From positions 310,001 to 374,000 of the forward strand of contig OOIN01000014.1 of assembly GCA_900323505.1 (NCBI GenBank): a stretch of DNA of 64,000 bases, written 5' to 3'. Below are positions 10,235 through 20,978 of this stretch, in pieces. Under the pieces are notes generated by a model that was given only the letters and a program-made list of their open reading frames with translations, searched no databases and had not been told where the DNA came from. Position 1 is the stretch's first letter, and every line of letters begins with the position of its first letter. The DNA comes from Ustilago trichophora. Its lineage: Eukaryota; Basidiomycota; Ustilaginomycetes; Ustilaginales; Ustilaginaceae. Position numbers and translations under genes: made by a program.

Positions 10235-11870
10235 AGTGGACGTTATTGGCTCAGTGCGAGTCTAGACTAGTGTCGTGTGACTGCTTTCAATGGTGAAAGC
10301 TCAGATGGTGTTTTGTATCCGAGCATTTTTGCCCGCCTGGCGTTTCGTCCATTGGTAATGTGCCTGTTCTACCACTTCCAGCGGCTGACCTACAGAGGAG
10401 CAGCAGTAGTCCACAAGCGCATCCACTTTCTCTCCCTCTGCTCATTTTCAATCAGGGCAGGCCCACGATCTGGTCAGTTAGACTTTGTCGAAAACGCACA
10501 GTCTCGTGGTTACGACCGGCAGGCTTTCCCGGTCGATCCCAGTTCAGACCATTACCATGGTAGGCACTGCATCAAGACAGCGTGCACCAAGACAGATGGA
10601 TAGGTTGATGCAGTGCGCACGGGAGTCCGCATTCATGGACTCACCTGCAGTATCAACCCGCGAGAGCTAGACGGTAGAAGCGCGAAACCACTTCGCAAAG
10701 AGAGAGTCTCTCGAATCCTCTCTTGTGAAGTTAATATCGCGAATCTCAAAGGCATACAGTAAACACATCAGACCGTCGTAGCACGCCCTAAAGAGTGCGT
10801 GTCCTCGATCAGTGACTGCTAGGCTTAGTGGCGTGTGAAGATGTAAGATTTGAGTTGGCTGCAAGAGGGCCATGGCATGATGCACTTTCGGTAATCTATG
10901 CGCACAAGCATGTACTCCTGAAGTCAGTTGCTGAGAACCGGCGGAGTCCTGTGGACACAGCTTCGTTTTGCTGGGTTGGGATCGGGGTCGCGAAAGTTTG
11001 ACGGCTGCCAGAAATCCGAACTTCGAGCCATAGTGTGATCGTGCAACGCCTCGCTCGCACCCAGCCTGCGTGTCTGTAGAAAGCCGAAAACCTCGAGAGG
11101 GTTTGATTTGCAAAATTGTGGCTTGTGCAGAATCGCCCACGTCCGTTTGCGCAGGTGCCTCTGCACCGATCGGACTTTATATCCGACACTTTGAATTGCC
11201 TCGAGAGGAGAACCCTTCGAGAACACGAATCTCGGCTTCAAAGTTGAGCAACAGGACACGGTGGGCGCTAGCGCCGTAAGCGATTGGTAACTTAGGCAAA
11301 GACAGCCAAGGAGGGCAAAGTCTGAAAATCGAAGGAGGAAACCAAGGTTTCATGCGCCTTTTGTACAAATTGAAAAGGACAGGATCTTGCAGACAGACTG
11401 GTCGAATTTCTCTGGAGAAGAGCTCCTCATTCAAAATTTTAGGCGTGCGGTCTTTGTTGCAAACATTTATGTGTTCACCTCTTCATCTAGCTCACAGTGG
11501 AGCCCTCAAGCTTCGTACGGTGATGTACATCGCTGTTCATGCTTCGCCATTGCGCATATCTAGCTTCAGCACAATGAAAAGAATGTTATTGTCAACTGAC
11601 GGGTGAGACTTGAAGCTCGTCGAGGCTCCCAACTCGCCCTAGAGGAGAGCTGGTGGGGAGCTGGCGACGAGCGACAAGGACAAAAGGAGGGTCTACAGTC
11701 TGGGAAAGGACGATGACTAGCTAGTCATTGTCTCGCGAGTAATCATAGCGATGATGATGCTCAGAGAGCATAGACAACACGAGGCAAGACGATGAAGAAT
11801 TGGATGATGGGCGAGGAGAGCGGATGCCCTCGGTCTCACCGTGCCAACCAAGGTAAGAACAGAGCCACGC
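10235..11870. other. Intergenic region, no recognised gene
   Basis: Several open frames of 80-160 codons exist here, but none has a signal peptide, domain or consistent splice structure. A donor-like GTGAGT on the minus strand near 10,643 has no credible upstream exon. Confidence 0.4.
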
Positions 11871-12155
11871 TCAATGAGGTTGAGACGGTTGTCCTGGAGG
11901 ACTGACAGTGCCCCATCCGTCGCCGTTGTTGCTCTGGCAAGACACGTGAGAGCTATGATAATATGAGAAAGTGTTGGATAGGATGTATGGGTAAGCTTCG
12001 CGATCTGACTTGTTGTACGATTTGTGACGATTCTGTTCGACTGCTCACTCTCGAATGGCCATTCGTGGCATGCAATCCAGCCAGTTAGGAGGGGGAAGAG
12101 CCACCGTAAAGACAACGAACAGCGTCGAGATAGCCATCATGATCTGGAGCTTCAT
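11871..12155 (-). CDS. Secreted mini-protein, copy C (cysteine-poor)
   Basis: The predicted 55 aa peptide uses exon 1 at 12155-12049 and exon 2 at 11931-11871. The 117-bp intron has donor GTGAGC and acceptor CCAGAG, phase 2 as in the sister genes. The signal peptide is clear (MKLQIMMAISTLFVVFTVAL). After it only one cysteine remains (LDCMPR). The exon 2 tail DGWGTVSPPGQ can be laid against DGNNCPPGYQ of copy G, with the cysteines replaced. An alternative acceptor two bases upstream would open a long unrelated frame, so exon 2 is tentative. Either a diverged, cysteine-free product or an early stage of decay is possible. Confidence 0.4.
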
Positions 12156-13063
12156 GGTGTCAGCCACAGCTGGATTTTTCTGTTTGTGGGAAGTATGCGA
12201 GGTTCGAGTAGGTTATCAGAGGAGGCGGTTTATGGACAGGTCTACCGTGGCTTGCCCGTCACCGTTTCTGACTTGAGTAGTGTCTTATATGTATGCGACT
12301 CTGCCTGGCTGGTATGATGCGAAAATGGGGCAACAGCTGAAGAGACGAGAGCTCGTCTTTTAAATAGAAGGAGACCCGTTCTTCCTGTGCTCGAAACGTT
12401 TTTCCAAAAGGTGATCGGTTGTGCAGACATTCTCGAGCTTCCCACGCCACGATGGCTCATTGTGCCGCCACATTTGAAGCTCTCGGCCAATTCATTTTCA
12501 TCTCAACGGCAGCTGACTCATTTGAGTGATCGTCACATTGAAAGGATGGGCTTGCATTTCTTACTGCACAAGACCTATATATACAGTACATGCACAGCGC
12601 CGGTGCACAGGTACATGTGTGGGCTTGTGACTGCTGTGCTTAAATCACACTGTTCTGGCTGTGATTGATCAAGGGTCTCCCTAATACTCGAACATGACGC
12701 AACAGTCTTTCATCCAAAAACTACAGTATAAAGAGAAGGCCATTTGCGATGTATTAGGAGAGCGCCAAGGCTCCCAGTCTGCCCTAAAAGAGGGCTGTCT
12801 GGATCAGACGACGAGCAGCTCGGACAAGGAAAGGGACTACAGCTCGGGAAAGAAGGCAATCTAAGCTTGCTAGGCAAGGGCTAGCGAGAAGTGAAGCAGA
12901 TGGCAGTGCTGGAACAGAAATGATTTGAGTCAAAGCGATGACAAATGCAGATTTCGTGGACAGGACGGGAGAAAGCGAGCGCACCAAGCCGGGCTCAAAG
13001 ATGCTGAACAAGCCCGGGCCAAATTGCGCCTGAAACAATGATTGTTTGAAGATAGCAACGCGA
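12156..13063. other. Intergenic region
   Basis: No supportable gene. TATATA near 12,577 and ACAGTACATG near 12,585 are AT-rich or palindromic snippets of unknown meaning. Confidence 0.35.
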
Positions 13064-13353
13064 TCATGGCAGCTCGGTATAGCCGCCAGGGCATAGTTCA
13101 TCATAACAGTCGCTGTACCATCTATTGAGCAAATGGGAAAAAGAAGGCCGAATTTGTGTCAGCATCCGACGACATGGAACACAGAAGAGCTTTGATTGGT
13201 GCAAATTTTATCTGACTCGACTTACCCTTTGGAACAGCATTTTTGGTACAGCCCACAGTTGCTCTGAGACTGGCATTTCATGTCTAGGGCGAAAGCAACA
13301 CCGACCGAAGCCAGTAATGCAGCCAAAAAGATGGTACGGACGACAGTCCTCAT
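13064..13353 (-). CDS. Six-cysteine secreted mini-protein, copy D
   Basis: The predicted 61 aa peptide uses exons 13353-13226 and 13121-13064. The 104-bp phase-2 intron has donor GTAAGT and acceptor CAATAG. The signal peptide ends near VAFA (about residue 22), leaving a mature peptide of about 39 residues. The framework is C-x5-C-x5-CC in exon 1 (KCQSQSNCGLYQKCC) and C-x4-C in exon 2 (DCYDELCPGGY), with seven residues between CC and the fifth cysteine. Spacing and order fit an inhibitor-cystine-knot pattern. Without splicing the frame ends right at the donor TAA, which supports the intron. The function is not known. Confidence 0.75.
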
Positions 13354-14368
13354 GGTAGCGGCAGCAAGTGAAGGGGGGAGGGAAATTTCGATGATGGAGA
13401 TGGTGTTGGCGAATTGGAGACTTTGACGGAGACACGGGCAAGTACTTATACTCTCGCAGCCTATGCCGAAGTGCAGAATGACTTGAAGGGCAAGGCGTGG
13501 AAAATATCTGCCAATTGTCGAGGAGAGACGCTTCCCAAACTATGTTTTTTGCTTGAATTCATTGACACCTCCGCAGCTTGAAGCCCTACCCTATAGTGGC
13601 TCCGTCCACCAGAATTTGCCTCGTCGTACAAGACAGTTCGCCGCCTATCGTCCAACATGAAGTGAACACAGCCACTCTGGATGCTCTCTCCGAGTATGGT
13701 CAAAGACGACGACCGAGCCCACACCCTTTCAAGATGAAGTTCAAGAGGGCGACGTGGTGGGAGACACCCGTAGGGGCGAGTATAAAGCCCATTGTTGAGC
13801 AGTTGAGCAGTGCATAGAGTGCCATCATGTCAAGAGGCAGCCTTGCAGCGCACAAGCCCAGTCAGGACCAGGAGGCATGATGTGAAAGGGATACATAGGA
13901 GGTGAAAGCGTAAAAGAATCAACTGTGCCTGGTGAAAAACGTCCTCCCTCCCCCTGCCTAAAGTATCTCCCACCATTTAGTCCTCAGCGGTGGGAGCCTC
14001 AAGACTCGAGCTTTTGCTTACTTTCACAGCTGAATCAGAACCCGGCTCACTGTGATCCAGTCCTGTCCTTGGCTTTATGAGGCTCCGAAGACACCGACCG
14101 ACCAGATTTGTACGCAATGCTCAGGGAGTATCGGTGAAGACTCTGCTAACTAGAGAATAGCGAGGTAAATGGAATTGACTGAAGATAGAGACCAGAATTG
14201 TCAAAGCTACGTTGCTTGAGGAGATGTTGGAAGATTGGGATATCTAGGCGACTCAGCAGCCTTTCTAAGAGTCCTTGATTTCATGGACTCAGGTAGCGCA
14301 GGTAGTTACCAGGCGGCTTTAACGCGCGGTGCATCATGCCTTCGCCTGCTATCACTTCCAGACGTCTT
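13354..14368. other. Intergenic region
   Basis: No supportable gene was seen. Frames here are short and lack splice or signal features. Confidence 0.35.
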
Positions 14369-14705
14369 CTAGCCAATGTCATCACTGTGATCGTGATGCT
14401 TGTAGCCCTCAGGGCACATATCGTAGCAGCTCCTGTCCGAACTGTTGCACCAGAGGCCAAAAAAAGGGTGGTGTTCGGTCAGCGGAAAACAAGATGTGTA
14501 GAAGGGTCAGCAAACAAAGACCCTATTCACTTGCCTCTCTTGCTGCCCTGCCATCAACTTACCCAACTATCTGCCAACAACATAACTGGTGGTCCACACA
14601 GTCAAAATCCCATCCACAGTCTGGTTCGCGTTGTAGTTGAGCCTTTGTTACACTGAACAGGGCCAGGATGGCAGCCATGAGAGCAATCGAAGTGGCAAAT
14701 TTCAT
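14369..14705 (-). CDS. Six-cysteine secreted mini-protein, copy E
   Basis: The predicted 71 aa peptide uses exons 14705-14563 and 14441-14369. The 121-bp phase-2 intron has donor GTAAGT and acceptor CAACAG. The signal peptide ends near TKA (residue 22). Exon 1 has C-x5-C-x5-CC (DCGWDFDCVDHQLCC). Exon 2 has SCYDMCPEGY followed by a histidine- and aspartate-rich end (HHDHSDD). Exon 2 matches copies D and G at CYD..CP.GY. The HHDH tail is unique among the copies and could bind metal, though this is only suggestive. The plus-strand frame over the same bases has no supporting features. Confidence 0.75.
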
Positions 14706-16861
14706 AATTGAAGGTAGCGGCAAGCGAGTCTTCAGGATCGGAGGAATGGATGGGAACGGTGTCTTGAGCGTGAGATTAGTGTAGAATATTTGCTTGTGAT
14801 TGTCAGGAAGAGCTAGACGAGTCCGTTAGGTTCTACGGCCTTTCTAATAAATCCCAAGGTTTGGAAGCAAGAGTCACTTATAGTGGTTGTTCAGATAGTT
14901 TTTGGCGATTTCAGCGGGCTCAGTCGACTCTCACGAAGCCTACAATGAGGGACACGTCATCAGCTTTGGACTTCATTCTATTTCGACTGTGGCTTTAGCG
15001 GTGTCTTAGTGTTGGAGGTCATGTATGCCATATCGGCTTGACAGGCCGACCCAGCATATATGGTACCAGCATGCTGGATATGCCCGGTACCCGAAGAAGC
15101 GACAGGGGCCCACGCCCTGTCTGCATGTCCCGTGTTTCATCTTTCACAGGGTAGATCGTTCAAAACAAAAGTAGTTTGTCAGCTCCGTTGTCTCTGTGTT
15201 CCGTACCATCACCACTGTCTTTACTTACCGTTCATCACTGTCGAGGAATACAACCTGCATTCTACCAAAACCAGCGTGTATGCGCACCAACCGACCGACC
15301 ATGCCATCATCAGATCAACACTTAGTACGTGAGGCCTTTCAGGGGCAGAGCCCCCTGCAGCTCGAGGTGGAAAAATCCTGTGTCAGTGCAGCCCCACCCG
15401 TTGCAATATGAAGCAAAGAGATTGCGCACAGACCTGTGACGAGAAGTGTCAGGTGGTATGACGGCTCAATTATCCCAAGGGCAAAGGGCAAAGACAAATG
15501 GCAGTAAATCTGAGAATAGAGAGACCCTGCGGTGGCCCAGGAGGCATGATGTGGCAACACAAGATTTGATGAGATCAGGTGGGGGAAAAGAAACGGTGCA
15601 AGAGCGGAAGAATTCACCCTTTCAACTTGAATTCTTGAAGCCGTACGAGAGCTTGATTGCGACTTACTAGTATCCTGCCCTTGTGACGAAGAGCGGCTCG
15701 CCCCTTCTTTGCGGCACTTCCCTTTGACAAGATTGGGTTTGTAAGCAGCTAAAGAAAGAAGCAGGCGCGGTCAGAATGAGCAGCGTGTGCTCATGAATGG
15801 TCCCTAATAAGGAAGAAAAGACACTCGGGACCAGGAAAGGATACCGTGCAATCAACCTGTTCTGCGATGCCGTACTAAGGTGAGAGATGTCTTGAGTCAC
15901 GGATGGCGCGCCTATGAGGGATCGAAATTTCTGAATGCACAGTTTGACAGCTCGCTTCTCTGAGATCGCTTGTGGGCACCTGACCTGTCTTGGGAAACTT
16001 TCCATTGCTTGTGCAGGACCCTGCATATCACCGGTTTGGTAAGTTGAAGCGCGAAGTGCCAAAACGCTCAGCATCAATGGACTTCCAGCGGTGAGAAAGC
16101 TGCTTGCAGAGCCAACTGAATCAGCCAGCTACACCAGATTTTCCCAATGCATGACTAATGTAACGATCGGCCTCAGCGACTCATGCAGAGCATGCCGCCC
16201 TGCGCAGGAAAATCTTCCACGGCAAAAATTCAGACTGTTAGGCGTTGTAGAGCTTCAGTTGAAGACTGAGCTCCTTAATGGCAGCCCTAGACCAATTGGT
16301 TCATACGCAGCCTTGCAAAGATGGAGAAATCAGGATGAGATTGTACATGCCTGACCAATAGCACGCTGCTCGAGTGAGGGAGATGAATTGAAATTTGGAG
16401 GTCGTACAAGGCAGAGATAAAGCAAGCCGACACAAAGACTGTTTGCGAAGGCCTTCACTATAATCTTGACGAGATGAGAGATGCAGTGGAAAAGGGATTG
16501 ACAGCTTCTGGTCATCAAAATACAGCTTTTCTTCGAAAGATTCAAAGGAGCAATGCTGAGAGAGTGTGACCCTGGACAGATACATAGCCTGATGGAGATT
16601 ACCTGGCACATTGCGTCGAAATCGTCGAAGAGAGCTAGCTTTCTTGCAGAAGATGTCGTAGGAATGAAAAGTAGCTCGAAACAGAATAGATAGGCCGGGA
16701 GAGATGAAAAACCCGGAATTTGTGCATCAGGAAGCTTTGTGAAAGGCACCATGTGCCAGCCAGTACGCGGTGAGGCGACTAGCCGTCACTGAAGCCAAGA
16801 ATGGAAAGTGGCTAGTGCATTGGAGCTTATGCCTACTGAGACTGCTCAGCTGCTTCGGACC
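14706..16861. other. Intergenic region with a possible relic
   Basis: No intact gene is supportable. At about 15,345-15,450 (minus) a hydrophobic stretch (LLVTGLCAISLLHIATGG) followed by two cysteines and a stop resembles a signal peptide without a start codon, possibly another dead copy. GTAAGT donors on the minus strand near 15,229 and 15,665 have no convincing exons. Confidence 0.3.
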
Positions 16862-17112
16862 TTACACTCTGATAGCCTGGTAGCCTGGAGGGCAATTGTT
16901 ACCATCCCAAGAGCAGGATTCCTTTCCATTCCTTGATTGAGACAATGAAGAACAATGGGCGAACAATCATGTCAGTATCTTCGGTCCAATTCAAGCAAGG
17001 CCTGGGTCTTTCTAACTTACGGTCCAACGCAGCAAATTGAATCTTGTGCAACTGCTTCCGAGTTGACCAAAGCTAGAATAACAAGAGCTACAGCTACCAA
17101 CGTAACCTTCAT
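16862..17112 (-). CDS. Secreted mini-protein, copy G (four cysteines)
   Basis: The predicted 53 aa peptide uses exons 17112-17021 and 16931-16862. The 89-bp phase-2 intron has donor GTAAGT and acceptor ATCAAG. The signal peptide is MKVTLVAVALVILALVNSEA. The first two cysteines of the family are missing. CC ends exon 1 (SICCVG) and exon 2 gives SCSWDGNNCPPGY, matching copies D and E. The mature peptide would be about 30 residues with two disulfides at most. The frame stops at the donor TAA if unspliced. It may be a shortened functional variant; no inactivating change is visible. Confidence 0.7.
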
Positions 17113-19060
17113 GCTGAGGATGTTCAGGAGAGATAGCTTTGAAATGAGGCGAAGTCAAAGAGGGGAACAAGGAGGCAAAATGAGGAAGGGAAGTTTGTGC
17201 TGGTGTTGAGATGTGAATGATGGACAGAAGGGAAACTTTGAAAGAATGAAGGGTATTTATGTCTTTGCCCTTCGCACAGCCACAACGGCGATTTGCTGAA
17301 CAGTATTTGAGTTGCGGTGACTGCAAGCTAAATTGGCTGCCGCTTTTCTTGGATCCTTCCGAGAAGAGGAATCAACAGCACGACTCATTTGGAGCTTGTG
17401 TGCAACCCAGTTGAAGGCTTTGAGCGCGCTTCAACTAGCAAGTGTATCCATCTGCGATCGAAACAGTCAGAAATTCGACTTCGCTTGCATCGGAGGCATC
17501 AGAACAGAGAGACGCTATGGCCTGGGCCGGACCGACTCGCCGCACACAAAAGACAACCGGTTTCCTCGCTGGGACAGGGTGACACTACCTTTGTCCAGAC
17601 TTTGTCTCTAACCCAAAGCAGGCTGCTGGTCACATTCGCCCACACATTAAGATGAGCAGTACACATGCTTGGTCTGCGAAGTCAATCGGTGAGGGCTCAG
17701 CATTCTAAACTCTTTGAACCCATCTCGATCCCTAAGCTTGGCGATGTTGAGCCCTAGCTCAGTCTTATCTGGGCACAATCACCAAGGTGGGAGCCATGCC
17801 CACGCCTAGATGAGGTGGCTTGACAGTGGGAGACAAGGCCAAAGCTGAGGCTCGGTCATAAACCATAAACCCATGACCAAGGCTCTTAGTGCCGTGACAA
17901 GTAGAGCTCGGCAAGGGAATAAAGGTTTGCATCGTTCTAGAATGCACTAATTTTCTTGCCAAAAAGGGAAAAGGGGGTAGGCAACCTTGCTAATGGCAAC
18001 ACCTTGTCCACAGCTGCAACGATGACATAGAAATTCATAATGAGATTGCAACAGCGAAAATATATTCGAGGATGCAAAAGTAAACAAAAGCCACATAGAG
18101 TCGAAATGAAAATTTCCATAACTGGCGGGCTACGACGCCTGGAAGTCTGATTGTCATAGAATGAGGACATGTGGGAACGAAGCGGCCCAATTTCGGGTCC
18201 TTTCGGCAGACCTTCGTTTTGAAAGCTCAAATGGATTAGAGCGGCCTTGTCATCCCTCATGACGAGAAAAGCAAGAATCTATGCCGAGGGCGCCAAATTG
18301 TCATACCTGCCGCATGCCTTTGTTTTCAGCATGATGACATCGAAACACGACGGCAAGATCACGGTGTTGTCACGAGTCCAAAAGCATAGTGCAGAGAAGC
18401 TCGAGCTGGACAATAATTCTTGTGGATACAGCAACAATCGAACCATTAAGAGCATGTCAAATGAATTATATGTCATCAAGATACGCTAGTGCAGGTTACG
18501 GCAAAATGCAGTGTTGGTGCGCAACGAGACAAACCAGAGAAACGGTGTCCCGAGTCGCGGTTTTTTGTTACTTGTTTTTGTCGCGGTTTTTTCCTTTTTT
18601 CCGATTTTTTGCAGATCTAGCCGATCTCCCGATCGCGCTCGATCTTGTTCGCATTTTTTGTTTGCGAAAATTTGTCGCGATCACGGATCTGCCGATTTGG
18701 CAGATCTATCCGATATATTTTTCGATCACTACAAATTTTTTCATCAAAAGTGGCCCGCGCGCTGCGCGCGCGCGTGTGTCAAATGCGATCAATAGCTCAG
18801 TTACCTCCTCCTTTAGTAATACCATCTTCTTCTCACACCATATACACGTCAACAATCTCGGTTTGTCCTTTACTTGAGCAAATCTTCTCCTGCCCACTTC
18901 TACTATCTTGTTACAACGGGAAGGATGGGATGACTAGGAACGACACAAAACGACGCGGAACAGTCAGCAGAGCGCTGACTTTAGAGAGAATCTGTGAGAT
19001 AGATTCGAGGATGTGCCCATGGGCGTCTGGCCCTGGTTGCTGGGCTCAGAAATGTTTCCC
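17113..19060. other. Intergenic region with an unusual GATC-rich segment
   Basis: No gene is supportable. Positions 18,603-18,726 carry eight GATC tetramers in about 125 bp, a perfect 8-bp inverted repeat with a 5-base loop at 18,686-18,706 (GATCTGCC / GGCAGATC), and a CGCG-alternating tract near 18,757-18,774. T-runs flank them. Composition differs from the surroundings. Confidence 0.4.
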
Positions 19061-19285
19061 CTACATGTCAACACAGGAGGATTGGCCACTGTACGGTTTC
19101 GTAGCGAATTGTGGTAAAGGGGTTGAAGCTTTCCGGAATAGGATCGAGTTCCACAACAGTTGCCAGACTTACTTGATGGCCATACAGCAGGATCTCATTT
19201 GTTTGGGTAAATGCATGCCTGTAGGTGGGTGGGCAGGAACAGCCAGAGCAGCTGCAACGAACGTGAATACGATTATGAGCTTCAT
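19061..19285 (-). CDS. Secreted mini-protein, copy H (truncated)
   Basis: The predicted 46 aa peptide uses exons 19285-19173 and 19088-19061. The 84-bp phase-2 intron has donor GTAAGT and acceptor TACAG. The signal peptide is MKLIIVFTFVAAALAVPA. Exon 1 keeps only the CC pair (RSCCMAI). Exon 2 starts NGQSSCVDM and then meets TAG exactly where copy E continues with the last cysteine and P.GY. Three cysteines remain. An in-frame upstream ATG at 19,351 would add 22 non-signal residues and is less likely. The truncation suggests recent loss of the last cysteine, but a functional short peptide cannot be excluded. Confidence 0.5.
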
Positions 19286-19508
19286 TCTGATTTTCAAGAA
19301 GGTTCTTAGATGCTGAAGGTGTAAATATGTGTCTGTTTGTGTGAACTTCATTTCGTTACAGGTGGCTCGAATAGTTCGAATTGAAAGGAAGAGGTTGAGC
19401 TTCTAAGCTTTCATTGAGCAAGTGGGATCCAATTTGGAGCAAATTGCCGTCTCTACGTGGCGGTGTGTTCACGTGAGGCTACTCGATATGGTGGAAATAG
19501 GCATGCGA

Positions 19509-19800
19509 TCTTACGCACAACCATGCAGCTCGTGCGGAAGGGCGGGAGCGTCTGGGCACGCAGAGCTCGCCACGTCATCTCACCCACCTTCATTATGTTC
19601 TTGTTCATGTCACCTTTCTTCTATACTACCATCATCTTCCGCACTCGTCGCTAGGCACAGCCTAGCAATTATAGCACTTTCCACCCTGTTTCCCTCCCTT
19701 TATCTTTGTCGCTCGCCCCCTGCGCTCGACCAGTCCCCCCTTATGGCGGGCCGGGAGCCTCATCGAGCTCGAGTCCTCACAGGTCTAGCCGCAATATCAT
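19509..19800. repeat. Dispersed repeat, copy R2
   Basis: This matches positions 230-490 in the same orientation (GAGCGTCTGGG, CTTCATTATG, GGGAGCCTCATCGAGCT, GGTCTAGCCG) and shares TGTTTCCCTCCCT and CTGCGCTCGACC with 1,930-2,020. The open frames across it are repeat-derived shadows. No transposase is visible. Confidence 0.6.
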
Positions 19801-20008
19801 CGGATCTAGGCAATCATGGCGTGCAGTGCTAAGCCAGGACACAGCAGATCACGGTGGAGCCAGTCACCGCTTGGTGGGTCTGGCTCGATCGCGCTATATC
19901 AAAGTACAAGATAGCGGATTGCTCTGAGAGGCATGCTTTGACATGAAATAACTAGATTGAAGAGGGCGTCTGATCCATAGGACATTGAGATGCTGACCAT
20001 GTAGACCT

Positions 20009-20320
20009 CTAGTCCCCATTGTGAGGGTTACTTAGAGGGAACAAATTGCAAAGGACTTTGGGCATGCATGTAGGCGATCCACTGCTCTCGAGAACAATGA
20101 TGACATCACAGTGACACCAACCAGCCTGTGTCAGTAAAGTTTTCAGAGAATCCAGAAACAAAAGGGATGACGGGATTTACTCAAACGTCCCGCAGCAGGG
20201 TTTGGTTCCCGAGCACAGTGGAAAACAGCTGCCCACTCCAGGCATCGGACTGTTGTCTCCTGGAGTCCGGGCCAGAGCTACTGCAGCAATAGACAGAAAC
20301 AGAAAGAATACACTCTTCGT
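20009..20320 (-). pseudogene. Six-cysteine mini-protein, copy I, lacking an ATG start
   Basis: The two exons are fully readable: 20320-20181 and 20081-20009, with a 99-bp phase-2 intron (donor GTAAAT, acceptor GAGCAG). Together they give a 70-residue frame with hydrophobic signal, SCFPLCSGTKPCC, and exon 2 DGSPTCMPKVLCN, a full C-x3-C-x5-CC-x8-C-x5-C set very close to copy J. However the codon aligned with the ATG of copy J is ACG (20,320-20,318), and no in-frame ATG exists upstream. The nearest ATG (20,328) is out of frame and stops after 16 codons. Possible explanations are a recently disabled gene, initiation at ACG, or an unseen upstream exon. Confidence 0.55.
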
Positions 20321-20669
20321 CTTGACATGCGTTGCAGCGAGGGATGGCTTTGGGCTGTAAAAAGTGGGCGGAAGCAAAAAAAGTTGGGATGGTCACCTCG
20401 TTGATGAGATGATGGGATGGTGGTCAATTTTCAAGCCTTTCGCTCACACGCGGGGCAACGGAAGGGTTGTTAACAATCTCTGTGCGGCAGCGTCTTTGCG
20501 AGAAGGAGATTCGAAGCGGTGCAGTGGGAACACGCAAAGAGGATTGAGCAGCTCCACTGCCAGGTGGCACATGAGAACTGAAAACATTGAGTGGGTTTGA
20601 CTGACATGCTAGACTGAAAAGAGATGCTTAGGAAAGGCTGCAAGCATAATACGAGTCCTTTTTTTTTAT

Positions 20670-20978
20670 CTAGTTTGCCCCGGTCTCAGGGGGAGGATGG
20701 TAGCGACACATAGCTTTCGGCATGCAGGTAGCAAAACCACTGTGCGCAAGCACAAGGTGATAATCGCAATCGTAACGAGAGTAAAAAAGCTATGTCAGTC
20801 GAATCTTCACCAGATGGAAGAATTTTAGCAATACACTATGTGTGCAAACTTACTTGACCAAACGACAGCACTTGGTCCCCAAGCACGCTGGCACACAGGT
20901 CTTGGGTAGATCGACGCCTGGTTGAAAAGAAGCCAGAGCAACTGCAGCAAACGTGAACAGAAGCATGATAATCTTCAT
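20670..20978 (-). CDS. Six-cysteine secreted mini-protein, copy J
   Basis: The predicted 64 aa peptide uses exons 20978-20854 and 20739-20670. The 114-bp phase-2 intron has donor GTAAGT and acceptor GCACAG. The signal peptide MKIIMLLFTFAAVALA is followed by TCVPACLGTKCC in exon 1 and ATCMPKAMCRYHPPP in exon 2 (C-x3-C-x4-CC-x8-C-x5-C). This is the best-preserved copy of the I/J/K subgroup, with ATG, signal, donor, acceptor and all six cysteines present. Compared with D, E and G it has CMPK...C in place of CYD..CP.GY. The function is unknown; by its framework it is a knottin-like secreted peptide. Confidence 0.75.

Noticed and set aside
12784..13104. 106-codon minus frame starting MMNYALAA
   Set aside because: It overlaps exon 2 of copy D in another frame. 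The spliced six-cysteine product explains the bases better.
14329..14656. Two overlapping plus-strand frames with cysteines or a hydrophobic start
   Set aside because: They lie opposite copy E, whose signal, splice sites and cysteine pattern fit its paralogues.
15339..15617. Minus frame with a hydrophobic stretch and two cysteines, considered as a further mini-protein copy
   Set aside because: It has no start codon before the hydrophobic part and no second exon with the CC...C...C pattern.
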